Shown piece after piece: positions 26,234 through 34,130 of a stretch of DNA of 64,000 nucleotides (position 1 is its first letter; the number at the start of each line of letters is the position of its first letter). Below the pieces are notes generated by a model. That model searched no databases. It had not been told where the DNA came from and was given only the letters and a program-made list of their open reading frames with translations. The position numbers and the translations under genes were made by a program. This DNA comes from Rhizobium sp. Root1220 (GTDB taxonomy: Bacteria; Pseudomonadota; Alphaproteobacteria; Rhizobiales; Rhizobiaceae), in NCBI RefSeq assembly GCF_001426265.1, contig NZ_LMDG01000036.1:101534-165533 (forward strand), in the 5' to 3' direction.

Positions 26234-27382
26234 ATGAACACGTTTCGAAACATTCAATTCGGCTCACTGCTTGCGATCGCGGCAGCCGCTACGTCCCAGG
26301 CTTTTGCCGCCGACGTCATCCCAACCAAGAGGGTGGAAGTTCAGGTCGAAACGATTGCAGATGGTCTTGAGCACCCCTGGGCGGTCGAAGTGCTTCCGGA
26401 CGGTTCCTATCTCGTCACCGAACGACCGGGCCGGATGCGAGTCATTCGCAATGGAGAGCTTTCCGTTCCGATAGCAGGTGTGCCGAAGGTCAGCGCCCGG
26501 GGTCAGGGCGGCTTGATGGACGTAGCACTCTCGCCGGATTTTGCGGCTACCCGGAAAGTATTCTTCACCGCCGCAACCCAGCGGACCGGCGGTTCGGGCA
26601 CGGAAGTCTTCAGCGCAAGCCTATCCGCCGACGGCACCACGCTTCACGACGTCAAATCGATCTTCGCGATGAACCGCTTCACCAGCGGCAACATCCAATA
26701 CGGCTCGCGCATCGCGGTCGCGAAGGACGGCTCGCTTTTCATCAGCATTGGCGATCGCGGCAACCGCGATCGCTCGCAGAACTGGAGGGACGATGCCGGG
26801 TCAATCATCCACATCAACGCCGACGGCAGCATCCCGCGCGACAATCCCTTCAAGGACGGCGTCAAGGCGCTTCCCGAGATCTGGTCGAAGGGCCACCGCA
26901 ACCCCCAGGGAATTGCCTTCGATGCTGCTGATGGCAAACTCTACACGGTTGAGCACGGGGCCCGCGGCGGCGACGAGATCAACGGCATCGAGCCGGGCAA
27001 GAACTACGGCTGGCCGATCATCACCTATGGCCGCGACTATTCCGGCGCCGAGATCGGGGAAGGTACGGCCAAGGAAGGGCTGGAGCAGCCGCTGTACTAT
27101 TGGGATCCCTCGCTCGCGCCTGGAGCGCTGGCAATCTATCGCGGCAAGATGTTTCCCGAGTGGGATGGCGATTTCCTGGTCGCTGCGCTGAAATTCCAGC
27201 TGTTGTCCCGCATGCAGCGCGACGATGCGGGCGCTTTTGTCGCCGAGGAGCGCATGTTCGACGGTGCTTATGGCCGAATGCGCGATGTGGTAATCGCGCC
27301 GGACGGGTCGCTTCTGATACTGACCGACGCAGATGACGGCACCCTCCTACGGGTTTCGCGCACGCCGGCAAGCAACGGCTGA
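26234..27382 (+). CDS. PQQ-dependent soluble aldose sugar dehydrogenase (YliI type)
   Basis: 382-aa periplasmic quinoprotein with a signal peptide cleaved near SQAFAADV. It is a six-bladed propeller: HPWAVEVLPDGSYLVTERPG, the catalytic His region GHRNPQGIAF and the GARGGDEINGIEPGKNYGWP stretch that binds PQQ and calcium are present. It would oxidise aldoses to lactones and pass electrons to the respiratory chain. No PQQ synthesis genes lie in this window. Confidence 0.92.
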   Translation: MNTFRNIQFGSLLAIAAAATSQAFAADVIPTKRVEVQVETIADGLEHPWAVEVLPDGSYLVTERPGRMRVIRNGELSVPIAGVPKVSARGQGGLMDVALSPDFAATRKVFFTAATQRTGGSGTEVFSASLSADGTTLHDVKSIFAMNRFTSGNIQYGSRIAVAKDGSLFISIGDRGNRDRSQNWRDDAGSIIHINADGSIPRDNPFKDGVKALPEIWSKGHRNPQGIAFDAADGKLYTVEHGARGGDEINGIEPGKNYGWPIITYGRDYSGAEIGEGTAKEGLEQPLYYWDPSLAPGALAIYRGKMFPEWDGDFLVAALKFQLLSRMQRDDAGAFVAEERMFDGAYGRMRDVVIAPDGSLLILTDADDGTLLRVSRTPASNG

Positions 27383-27492
27383 CGCCGACGTGTGACATGC
27401 AGACGCTGCAGGGATTTCCGCTCAGGCTTGCCCAGCCTGAGGGTAACTGCTAACGCTCGCCCGCAATCCGGACTATCCCTATCGAGGATGAA

Positions 27493-28407
27493 ATGACGCG
27501 CATTCAGGCGAACCTCCTTCTATTGCTTGCGGCAGCCATCTGGGGCGGCGGCTTCGTCGCACAGTCGACGGCGATGAAGGTGATCGGTCCGTTCTGGTTC
27601 ATCGGCCTCCGCTTCGCCATCGCTGCACTGGCGGTTTTGCCGTTCATGCTGCTGGAGGTCCGCAAGGCTCCGGTGAAGACGTCGTCGCGCCACTTCAAAC
27701 TCTACCTCATGACAGGTCTCGCGTTGTTCGGCGGCGCAGTAACCCAGCAGATCGGCCTGCTGACGACGACGGTGACCAATTCAAGCTTTATCACCGGTCT
27801 CTACGTCGTGATCGTGCCGCTGATTGCCGTCGTCTTCCTGCGACGCTCGCCGCACTGGATCATCTGGCCAGGCGCGATCATGGCCGTGTCCGGCATCTAT
27901 CTCCTGTCAGGCGGCGAGCTGTCCGCTCTGTCCACAGGCGACCTGCTGACCGTCATCTGTGCGATTTTCTGGGCGGGACAGATCACGCTCGCCGGCATTG
28001 CCGTATCCGAGACAGGCCGCGCGCTAACGCTCTCGTTCGCACAGTTTGCGACGACCGCCGTGTGTGCATTGGCCGTTGCCATGGTAACGGAACCGATCGG
28101 TTGGGCGGCAGTATGGGACGCGGCACCCGAAATCCTCTACGTCGGCATCTTCTCGTCCGGCGTTGCATTCTCATTGCAGATTATCGGCCAACGCTACACC
28201 ACCTCGTCGCAAGCCGCGATCTTCCTGTCCTCCGAAGCACTTTTTGGGGCGTCGCTCGGGGCGCTGCTGCTTGGCGAAACGATGCCGGCGCTTGGCTATG
28301 TCGGCTGTGCGCTGATGTTCGCAGCTATGCTTCTGGTTGAAATCGTGCCGGAGATCGCCCGGCGCCGCGCTCCCGAGAGACTGAAACCGAGCCAAAACCT
28401 GGGTTGA
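27493..28407 (+). CDS. DMT superfamily permease (EamA domain)
   Basis: 304-aa inner-membrane protein with ten predicted helices in two EamA repeats (IQANLLLLLAAAIWGGGFVA and later TGDLLTVICAIFWAGQITLAG). The first repeat holds the family WGxxF-like stretch. A gagga lies 5 nt before the ATG. Such proteins export amino acids, nucleosides or other metabolites; the substrate is not predictable from the sequence. Confidence 0.9.
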   Translation: MTRIQANLLLLLAAAIWGGGFVAQSTAMKVIGPFWFIGLRFAIAALAVLPFMLLEVRKAPVKTSSRHFKLYLMTGLALFGGAVTQQIGLLTTTVTNSSFITGLYVVIVPLIAVVFLRRSPHWIIWPGAIMAVSGIYLLSGGELSALSTGDLLTVICAIFWAGQITLAGIAVSETGRALTLSFAQFATTAVCALAVAMVTEPIGWAAVWDAAPEILYVGIFSSGVAFSLQIIGQRYTTSSQAAIFLSSEALFGASLGALLLGETMPALGYVGCALMFAAMLLVEIVPEIARRRAPERLKPSQNLG

Positions 28408-28870
28408 ATACCCAATTGTCAAAAAAATTAGGTGTGACGGGATGGTCGCGTCAGCGTTGCATTTTTGGGAAAATCTGCTCCCATATTATATTGCTGACGA
28501 TATAAAACGTTAATCAGCACCTGCTTACGAGCGTTTTTTTGCTTTTGCGTCGCAAAAGCGCGTCCCCGACCAGCGTGTAAGCACAGATGCGTTAAAAAAC
28601 TTTTGCTTGCCAAATCCTAGTAACCGCAGCACTCTCACGGCGTTCGGGCATTTTGCGAGCATGGGAAGTCCTTAAGAATGTGCGCGACGGAGACGCCAAT
28701 ACTCCGGCAGCCGGTTCCAATACAGCGGGCAATGTCCGTGGTGAACATGGTTGAGTTAGAGGGGACCTTTTTCTCACATTTCAATATTTGCCTGCTAGCG
28801 TCTCCGTGAGGAGGCAATATCAGTGATGCTGCCCGTGTGGATGGCGGGCAGATATAAAAGGACCTGACGC
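28408..28870 (+). promoter_or_regulatory. Long leader/intergenic region upstream of csp
   Basis: 463 nt without a supported gene. It contains a perfect hairpin gcttttgc/gcaaaagc (28541-28559) preceded by a T-run, a long-range perfect complementarity of 9 nt (cggagacgc 28688-28696 with gcgtctccg 28798-28806), and a 7-bp stem (28829-28835 with 28845-28851) ending just before the aaagga of the csp ribosome-binding site. Cold-shock mRNAs commonly carry long structured leaders that act as thermosensors; that this is one is inference. No clear promoter was found. Confidence 0.45.
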
Positions 28871-29086
28871 ATGGCCGAAACTGGCACTGTAAAATTCTTC
28901 AATACCGACAAAGGCTTTGGCTTCATCAAGCCGGACAAGGGTGGCGCCGATATCTTTGTTCACATTTCTGCCGTTCAGGCTTCCGGCCTGGCCGGACTGA
29001 CGGAAAATCAGAAAGTAAGCTTCGACACCGAGCCGGACCGCCGCGGCAAGGGCCCCAAGGCTGTTAACCTGCAGATCTCAGGCTGA
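28871..29086 (+). CDS. cspA: Cold-shock protein (CspA family)
   Basis: 71-aa single-domain nucleic-acid chaperone that melts mRNA structures. RNP1 is KGFGFI (residues 15-20) and RNP2 is DIFVHI (28-33); the fold ends with GPKAVNLQI. An aaagga lies about 8 nt before the ATG. It has its own long leader and a terminator, so it is monocistronic. Rhizobia have several paralogues, so the number cannot be assigned. Confidence 0.95.
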   Translation: MAETGTVKFFNTDKGFGFIKPDKGGADIFVHISAVQASGLAGLTENQKVSFDTEPDRRGKGPKAVNLQISG

Positions 29087-29118
29087 TCGCCACGCCAAAG
29101 CTGTCATTCGATTTGAGG

Positions 29119-29140
29119 CCCGGCAAGTCTGCCGGGTTTT
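29119..29140 (+). terminator. Intrinsic terminator of csp
   Basis: cccggca (29119-29125) pairs with tgccggg (29130-29136) across agtc, followed directly by TTTT. Confidence 0.85.
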
Positions 29141-29228
29141 GTCGTTCAGCCTGTATTCAGACGCCGCCCCCTACTTTGCCCTCATCACAGTGCAAGACCG
29201 GCACACGGCCTAGACAGGACACGACATC

Positions 29229-29651
29229 ATGAACATGCTCGCCAAAACCGCCCTTCTGACGGCAACGGCTGCTGCCCTCACCCTTTCTTCGACGGGCGCC
29301 GCGTCGGCAAACGATTGGAACCGTCGTCACTATCATGGTGACAATGATGCACTGGTTGGCGGCGCAGTGGGGCTTGCAACAGGCTTGATCGTCGGATCGG
29401 CGATTGCCAATGCACCGCGCTATGACGAGCCTCGCTATATCGATCCGCCAGTCTATGAGCCTGAATACGATGCTGCTCCGACCTATCGCGCGCCGCCGCG
29501 CTACTACCGCCCCGTTCCGGTGCGCGCCGAGCTCGAACCGTGGACGCCGCAGTGGGAGCGATACTGCTCCTACCGGTATCGTTCCTTCGACCCAGGTAGT
29601 GGAACGTTCGTCGGCTATGATGGTCGCAGCCACTTCTGCACGGCTGGCTGA
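29229..29651 (+). CDS. BA14K family exported protein
   Basis: 140-aa secreted protein with a signal peptide (ending near AASAND). A Gly/Ala-rich hydrophobic helix (GGAVGLATGLIVGSAIANA) is followed by a Tyr/Pro-rich spacer and the BA14K C-terminal module CSYRYRSFDPGSGTFVGYDG with a closing Cys. The Brucella prototype is an immunoreactive lectin-like protein; function in rhizobia is unclear. A terminator follows 28 nt after the stop. Confidence 0.9.
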   Translation: MNMLAKTALLTATAAALTLSSTGAASANDWNRRHYHGDNDALVGGAVGLATGLIVGSAIANAPRYDEPRYIDPPVYEPEYDAAPTYRAPPRYYRPVPVRAELEPWTPQWERYCSYRYRSFDPGSGTFVGYDGRSHFCTAG

Positions 29652-29678
29652 TAGACGCCACAGCGGATGATTTGCGAG

Positions 29679-29707
29679 GCGCCGCTCCTAAGCGGCGCTT
29701 CTGTTTT
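29679..29707 (+). terminator. Intrinsic terminator after the BA14K gene
   Basis: gcgccgct (29679-29686) pairs with agcggcgc (29691-29698) across ccta and is followed by ttctgtttt. Confidence 0.85.
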
Positions 29708-29722
29708 CAGCGGCGACCCGAA

Positions 29723-30370
29723 TCAGATGCCGCGCAGATAGGGGTTGTTGCGCCGTTCGTCGCCAATGCGGCTGCCGGGGCCATGTCCGCAGATAAAGCC
29801 GACGTCGTCGCCAAGCGGCAATACCTTGTCTCGAATGGAATCCAGCAATTGCTGCTGATTGCCGCCCGGCAGGTCGGTGCGGCCGATCGAGCCGTTGAAG
29901 AGAACATCCCCCAGATGGGCAAAGTTCTGTGCGCGGTTGAAATAGATGACGTGGCCCGGAGCATGGCCCGGCGTATGGTAGACTTCGAACTCATGGTCGC
30001 CGAAGGACACCTTGTCGCCATCGTTTAACCAACGATCGGGAACAACGTTCTGCATTCCCGGTGGCAAGCCATACTTTTGCGACTGCGTTTCGATGCGCTG
30101 CAACAGCGGAAGATCGTCCTCGTGCGGACCGACGACGTCGACACCGAGTGCCTCCTTCAGCTCCTTCGCCCCACCGGCGTGATCCAGATGGCCATGCGTG
30201 AGCCAGATCTCTTTTATCTGGAGACCGTTCTCCCTTATCGACAGCAGAATGGCCGGCACGTCGCCGCCTGGATCGACCACCACCCCCTCTTTTGTCTCGG
30301 GATCGAACAGGATCGTGCAGTTCTGCTGAAAAGCTGTCACCGGAATAATGCCGGCTTGGAGCATGCCCAT
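29723..30370 (-). CDS. MBL-fold hydrolase, glyoxalase II-like (YcbL type)
   Basis: 215-aa metallo-beta-lactamase-fold hydrolase. The start at 30370 (MGMLQAGIIPVTAFQQNCTI) has a gagg 5 nt upstream; an in-frame ATG at 30421 is less likely. The dinuclear metal motif is THGHLDHAGG, with further ligands in HTPGHAPGHVIYF and CGHGPGS. Its compact size lacks the glutathione-binding C-terminal domain of true GloB. Probably cleaves a thioester of unknown identity. Confidence 0.88.
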   Translation of the reverse strand: MGMLQAGIIPVTAFQQNCTILFDPETKEGVVVDPGGDVPAILLSIRENGLQIKEIWLTHGHLDHAGGAKELKEALGVDVVGPHEDDLPLLQRIETQSQKYGLPPGMQNVVPDRWLNDGDKVSFGDHEFEVYHTPGHAPGHVIYFNRAQNFAHLGDVLFNGSIGRTDLPGGNQQQLLDSIRDKVLPLGDDVGFICGHGPGSRIGDERRNNPYLRGI

Positions 30371-30601
30371 TTGTGCCTCGTACAGTATCTCTGATGCGGT
30401 CGGTATAATCGGAAATCGCATCGCGTGCAGCCGCGATTTTAATCGAGGCGTTGTTTTTGCTGACACTTCACAAACGTAGGTCACAGGAACTGACGCCTCG
30501 CCAAGCGCGCGAAGGCGCTGGCTACGCCTCCCAATACGCGTGATTGCGGAACCTCGTCTTCACCCAAACGTTACCAGCCCATCGGAAAAAGGAGAAACGA
30601 G

Positions 30602-31213
30602 ATGACCTTGAAGCGAAATCTTTTCCTGGCTGGCGCGATCGTCGCGGCAAGCGCCGGTCTGGCGCAGGCGGAAATGGCGGCCACTGCCGTCAATGACCTT
30701 ACGATCCGTTCCGGTCCAGGCCCGCAATATCCCTCCGTCGGCGTCGCGACACGCGGATCTCAAACGATACTGGATGGATGCGTTCAAGGCAGCCGCTGGT
30801 GCCGCGTCGATGCGAATGGTGTCCGAGGCTGGGTGTATGCCGAGTATTTGCAGGTGAATCAGGGAGGTAGCTCGATCATCGTCGAAGACAATCAGGCCGA
30901 TCTTGGTGTTCCCGTAGTGACCTATGAGTCGACGGCAAGCGTTGCGCCCGCCGACCCGGCGCCAGGCGACGAGTTGCTCGGTCCCGTCGGCTCCGTGGAA
31001 GCAATAACGCCACCGGAGACAGTCAGAACCTATGTCGACACCAACCCTGGTCAGACTGTTCAGCTTGGTGGCGACGTAGTGGTCGGCGCTGAGGTCCCGG
31101 GTGACGTCACCTTCCAGCAGATTCCGGACTACCAGTATCGCTACGTCCGCATCAACGACCGACCGGTTCTAGTGGATCCCGGCACACGCCGCATCGTCTA
31201 TGTCTATCAATAG
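30602..31213 (+). CDS. Exported SH3-domain protein with DUF1236 tail
   Basis: 203-aa periplasmic protein with a signal peptide ending at LAQA. Residues about 25-85 form a bacterial SH3 domain (LTIRSGPGPQYPSVGVATRG ... GVRGWVYAEYL), typically cell-wall related. After an acidic/Pro linker the C-terminus has the DUF1236 pattern YVRINDRPVLVDPGTRRIVY. A strong aaaggagaaa precedes the ATG. Function unknown, probably envelope-associated. Confidence 0.88.
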   Translation: MTLKRNLFLAGAIVAASAGLAQAEMAATAVNDLTIRSGPGPQYPSVGVATRGSQTILDGCVQGSRWCRVDANGVRGWVYAEYLQVNQGGSSIIVEDNQADLGVPVVTYESTASVAPADPAPGDELLGPVGSVEAITPPETVRTYVDTNPGQTVQLGGDVVVGAEVPGDVTFQQIPDYQYRYVRINDRPVLVDPGTRRIVYVYQ

Positions 31214-31224
31214 ATCAGATTGAC

Positions 31225-31256
31225 CAGGGAAGGCGGCCGCGAAGCCGCCTTCCCTG
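31225..31256 (+). terminator. Stem-loop after the SH3-domain gene
   Basis: A perfect 13-bp stem (31225-31237 with 31244-31256) with a 6-nt loop lies 12 nt after the stop. No T-run follows, so it may stabilise the mRNA end rather than terminate alone. Confidence 0.55.
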
Positions 31257-31442
31257 CGGCTACTGGGGAAAAATCTCCCGTAAGGGTTGCCCTCCATTTC
31301 GCTCCGATTTCAAATATGATAAGATACTGAAATTCAGACGATATCCCTGCCCCGATCGGACGTCGGATCGCCTGTGTGGCTGGCTGTCTTTGAGACAAGC
31401 GCAGCCGGCGATAGCGTTTGAGGAAACGCGAAGGAGGGAATC

Positions 31443-31709
31443 ATGGAAGCCTTGATACCTATCATCACACAGGCAGTTGCCGGCGCGGTTGGTGGCAACG
31501 TCGCAAGCGGCGCTCTGAAACAGGTTGCGATCAATGCGATCGCCCGAACGATCGCGGGTGCGATCGGCGGCATTGGTGGCGGCATGCTTCTGAGCATGTT
31601 CGGCGGCGAAGCTGGAATGACTGGCCTTATTGCTGACGGCATTGGCGGACTGATCGGCGGCGGCATTCTGTCGACGATCGTCGGCGCCGTAGCCGCAAAG
31701 GCAAGATAA
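31443..31709 (+). CDS. Small glycine-zipper membrane protein
   Basis: 88-aa protein of almost only Gly, Ala, Ile, Leu and Met, with two or three hydrophobic helices carrying GxxxG-type repeats (IAGAIGGIGGGMLLSMFGG, IGGLIGGGILSTIVGAV). A very strong aaggaggg lies before the ATG and a perfect terminator follows, so expression is likely high. It is not recognised; it resembles glycine-zipper envelope proteins and pore-forming peptides only in composition. It has no obvious partner gene. Confidence 0.7.
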   Translation: MEALIPIITQAVAGAVGGNVASGALKQVAINAIARTIAGAIGGIGGGMLLSMFGGEAGMTGLIADGIGGLIGGGILSTIVGAVAAKAR

Positions 31710-31724
31710 GCGGGCATGCTCAGA

Positions 31725-31766
31725 ACGGCCGGATGCTCCGAGGGCAATGCATCCGGCCGTATTCTT
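31725..31766 (+). terminator. Intrinsic terminator after the glycine-zipper gene
   Basis: acggccggatgc (31725-31736) pairs perfectly with gcatccggccgt (31749-31760), loop 12 nt, then attctt. It touches the end of ilvE on the opposite strand, so it may work in both directions. Confidence 0.75.
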
Positions 31767-32646
31767 AAATGGCGGCCGGATAGACTTCCTTCATGTAGTC
31801 GTTCATCAGCGTCTCGGAGATCCCCGCAGGCGTGAACCTGTGTGGGCCGATTTCCGAGACCGGGGTTACCTCGGCCGCCGAGCCGGTAAGGAAGCATTCG
31901 CTGAAGGAAGAAAGTTCTTCCGGCAGGATGGCGCGCTCGACAACCTCGATGCCCCGGCGCCTGGCAAGCTGGATGACCGTCTGGCGGGTGATGCCGTTCA
32001 GGAAGCAATCCGGTGTGGGTGTGTGAATGACACCGTCCTTGACGAAGAAGATGTTGGCGCCGGTCGCCTCCGCAACCTGTCCGCGATAGTCCAGCATCAT
32101 GGCATCGGCGTAACCCTTGGCCTCGGCGGCATGCTTGGAAATCGTGCAGATCATGTAGAGCCCGGCTGCCTTGGAGGCGCAAGGTGCAGTCCTCGGATCC
32201 GGCCGACGGTATTCAGCGATGTCGAGGCGGATACCCTTCAGCTTTTCGGCAGGATTGAAGTAGCTGCCCCACTGCCAGATGGCGATCGCGACATTGATGC
32301 GGTTCGACTGCGCGGAGATACCCATCATCTCGCTTCCGCGCCATGCGAGGGGTCGAACATAGGCGTCGGAAAAGCCCTGACGCTTGAGCAACTCGATGGT
32401 CGCAGCATCCAGTTCAGGCACAGAGTACGGCACCTTGAAGCCGAGGATCTCCGCGGAGGTGTGGAGACGCTGGTTATGCTCAGTGAGTTTGAAGATGCGA
32501 CCGCCATAAGCGCGCTCCCCCTCGAAAACGGCACTGGCATAGTGCAGGCCATGCGTCAGCACGTGAATCTTGGCATCCTTCCACGGCACGAACTCGCCAT
32601 TGAACCAGATTTCGCCATCCAGTTGATCGAAGGGAACCGAAGCCAT
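31765..32646 (-). CDS. ilvE: Branched-chain amino acid aminotransferase
   Basis: 293-aa fold-type IV PLP enzyme catalysing the last step of valine, leucine and isoleucine synthesis. Start at 32646 (MASVPFDQLDGEIWFNGEFV) has gaggag 6-7 nt upstream; the frame continues further but without similarity. The family signature HYASAVFEGERAYGG, the probable Schiff-base lysine in CASKAAGLY and the PLP-binding EATGANIFFVKDG are seen. Monocistronic, divergent from petP. Confidence 0.93.
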   Translation of the reverse strand: MASVPFDQLDGEIWFNGEFVPWKDAKIHVLTHGLHYASAVFEGERAYGGRIFKLTEHNQRLHTSAEILGFKVPYSVPELDAATIELLKRQGFSDAYVRPLAWRGSEMMGISAQSNRINVAIAIWQWGSYFNPAEKLKGIRLDIAEYRRPDPRTAPCASKAAGLYMICTISKHAAEAKGYADAMMLDYRGQVAEATGANIFFVKDGVIHTPTPDCFLNGITRQTVIQLARRRGIEVVERAILPEELSSFSECFLTGSAAEVTPVSEIGPHRFTPAGISETLMNDYMKEVYPAAI

Positions 32647-32831
32647 GCTGCACTCCTCGGGCGCGCTTGCACGCCCTGCCTGTTGATTGTTGTCCCCATT
32701 ACGTTTTATCCACTCATATAGGGGAAAATGACGCATTGTGTTGGACCCTCGCGAGGCAGGACCGTTTTCCAGTGGAAATAGGATATAGTCCGGCTTCGCC
32801 AAGGCTCGGGAAACTAACAACGCCGCAAATT

Positions 32832-32852
32832 TATGTCAATAATGCTGACATA
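32832..32852 (+). promoter_or_regulatory. Perfect palindrome upstream of petP, candidate operator
   Basis: TATGTCA-N7-TGACATA is an exact 7-bp inverted repeat about 100 nt before the petP start and about 190 nt before ilvE. Its size and symmetry fit a dimeric winged-helix repressor such as the MarR-type PetP itself, suggesting autoregulation. Seen in sequence; the binder is inferred. Otherwise the 303-nt gap shows nothing clear. Confidence 0.5.
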
Positions 32853-32949
32853 TTTTTGCGAATCGTACGAACAGTGCGCCGATCAGGAAGGAAATGCCAA
32901 ATTGGCACGACAGACCAGCCCGAAAGCAGCCAAGCCTGAGCCGCTTAAG

Positions 32950-33399
32950 ATGCCGATGGAAAACACCGAAACCATCGATTTCGATATCATCGAGCTGTTG
33001 TTCTTTTCCTATCGCGACTTCGTTTCCGACCCCGACGCCATTCTCGCCGAGAGTGGTTTCGGGCGAGCCCACCACCGCGTGGTGCATTTCGTTAACCGAA
33101 ATCCCGGCATGACCGTTGCCGATCTGCTGGATACATTGAAGATTACCAAGCAGAGTCTCGCAAGAGTGCTCAAACAGCTGATCGATTCGGGGTATATTCA
33201 TCAGATTGCGGGACCGGAGGACAGGCGCCAGCGTAAGCTCTATCCGACCGGGACCGGGCGCGAGCTGGCATTTGCGCTGGCGGAGCCGCAATCGCGCCGC
33301 ATTGAGAGAGCATTCGACGGAGCTTCTCCCGAGATACGTGACGGCGTAAAAGCCTTCTTGAAAGGCATGCGAAACAAACCGAACTCGAAAGCGGACTGA
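32950..33399 (+). CDS. petP: MarR family regulator, PetP-like
   Basis: About 149-aa winged-helix regulator. The sequence LLFFSYRDFVSDPDAILAES and GRAHHRVVHFVNRNPGMTV resembles Rhodobacter PetP, which with PetR controls the cytochrome bc1 genes. Recognition helix TKQSLARVLKQLI and wing DRRQRKLYPT are present. The start at 32950 (MPMENTETID) is chosen by family length; 32956 is also possible and no strong Shine-Dalgarno decides. The stop is directly followed by the ATG of the response regulator. Confidence 0.82.
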   Translation: MPMENTETIDFDIIELLFFSYRDFVSDPDAILAESGFGRAHHRVVHFVNRNPGMTVADLLDTLKITKQSLARVLKQLIDSGYIHQIAGPEDRRQRKLYPTGTGRELAFALAEPQSRRIERAFDGASPEIRDGVKAFLKGMRNKPNSKAD

Positions 33400-34101
33400 A
33401 TGGCGGTAAAGACAGTTATTTCGGACGATGCGGCACATTTGCTTGTTGTTGATGACGACACGCGTATCCGTGCCCTGCTCAACCGCTACCTGACCGAAAA
33501 TGGATTTCGCGTGACCGTGGCGGCCGACGGCGCGGAAGCACAGCGCAAGCTCGCTGGACTGGACTTCGATCTCATCATCATGGACGTGATGATGCCCGGG
33601 GAGTCCGGCATCGACGTGACGAAGGTGCTGCGCACCATCAAGAACGTGCCGATCATCATGCTGACCGCTCTGGCGGAGTCGGGTAGTCGCATTGCAGGTC
33701 TCGAAGCGGGTGCTGACGACTATCTTGCCAAACCCTTCGATCCTCGCGAGCTGGTCTTGCGCGTCAACAACATCCTGCGACGCAACGTTTCCAACGATGC
33801 CCCGAAGATCGAGCAGGTGATGTTCGGCCCTTACACCTTCTCTCTTACGCGCAAGGAACTGAAGAAGGCGTCCGAAGTCGTCCGGCTGACCGATCGTGAG
33901 CAGGAAATCATGCTGCTGTTCGCCAAACGAGCAGGAGACACCATTCCGCGTCACGAGCTGATCGGCAACGACGTCGACGTCGGCGAGCGCACGATCGATG
34001 TCCAGATCAATCGGCTGCGGCGCAAAATCGAAGACGACCCGGCAAATCCGGTCTGGCTGCAGACGGTTCGTGGTATAGGATACCGGCTGAGTATCGATTG
34101 A
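33400..34101 (+). CDS. petR: OmpR-family response regulator, PetR-like
   Basis: 233 aa. Receiver domain with acidic pocket VVDDD (18-20), phosphoacceptor D62 in LIIMDVMMPGESG, and KPF Lys near 111; C-terminal winged helix with TDREQEIMLLFAKRAGDTIPR and VDVQINRLRRKIE-like recognition segment (IDVQINRLRRKIE). The ATG abuts the petP stop with no spacer, so translation is coupled. With PetP and the following kinase it forms one signalling operon. The target is probably respiratory genes by analogy. Confidence 0.88.
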   Translation: MAVKTVISDDAAHLLVVDDDTRIRALLNRYLTENGFRVTVAADGAEAQRKLAGLDFDLIIMDVMMPGESGIDVTKVLRTIKNVPIIMLTALAESGSRIAGLEAGADDYLAKPFDPRELVLRVNNILRRNVSNDAPKIEQVMFGPYTFSLTRKELKKASEVVRLTDREQEIMLLFAKRAGDTIPRHELIGNDVDVGERTIDVQINRLRRKIEDDPANPVWLQTVRGIGYRLSID

Positions 34102-34130
34102 CAGGTTCAGATGTCAGGACCGGCGACTAG

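Noticed and set aside
28541..28559. Perfect inverted repeat gcttttgc/gcaaaagc as a terminator of the EamA gene
   Set aside because: The T-run lies before, not after, the stem on the plus strand, and the gene ends over 130 nt earlier; kept only as a leader feature.
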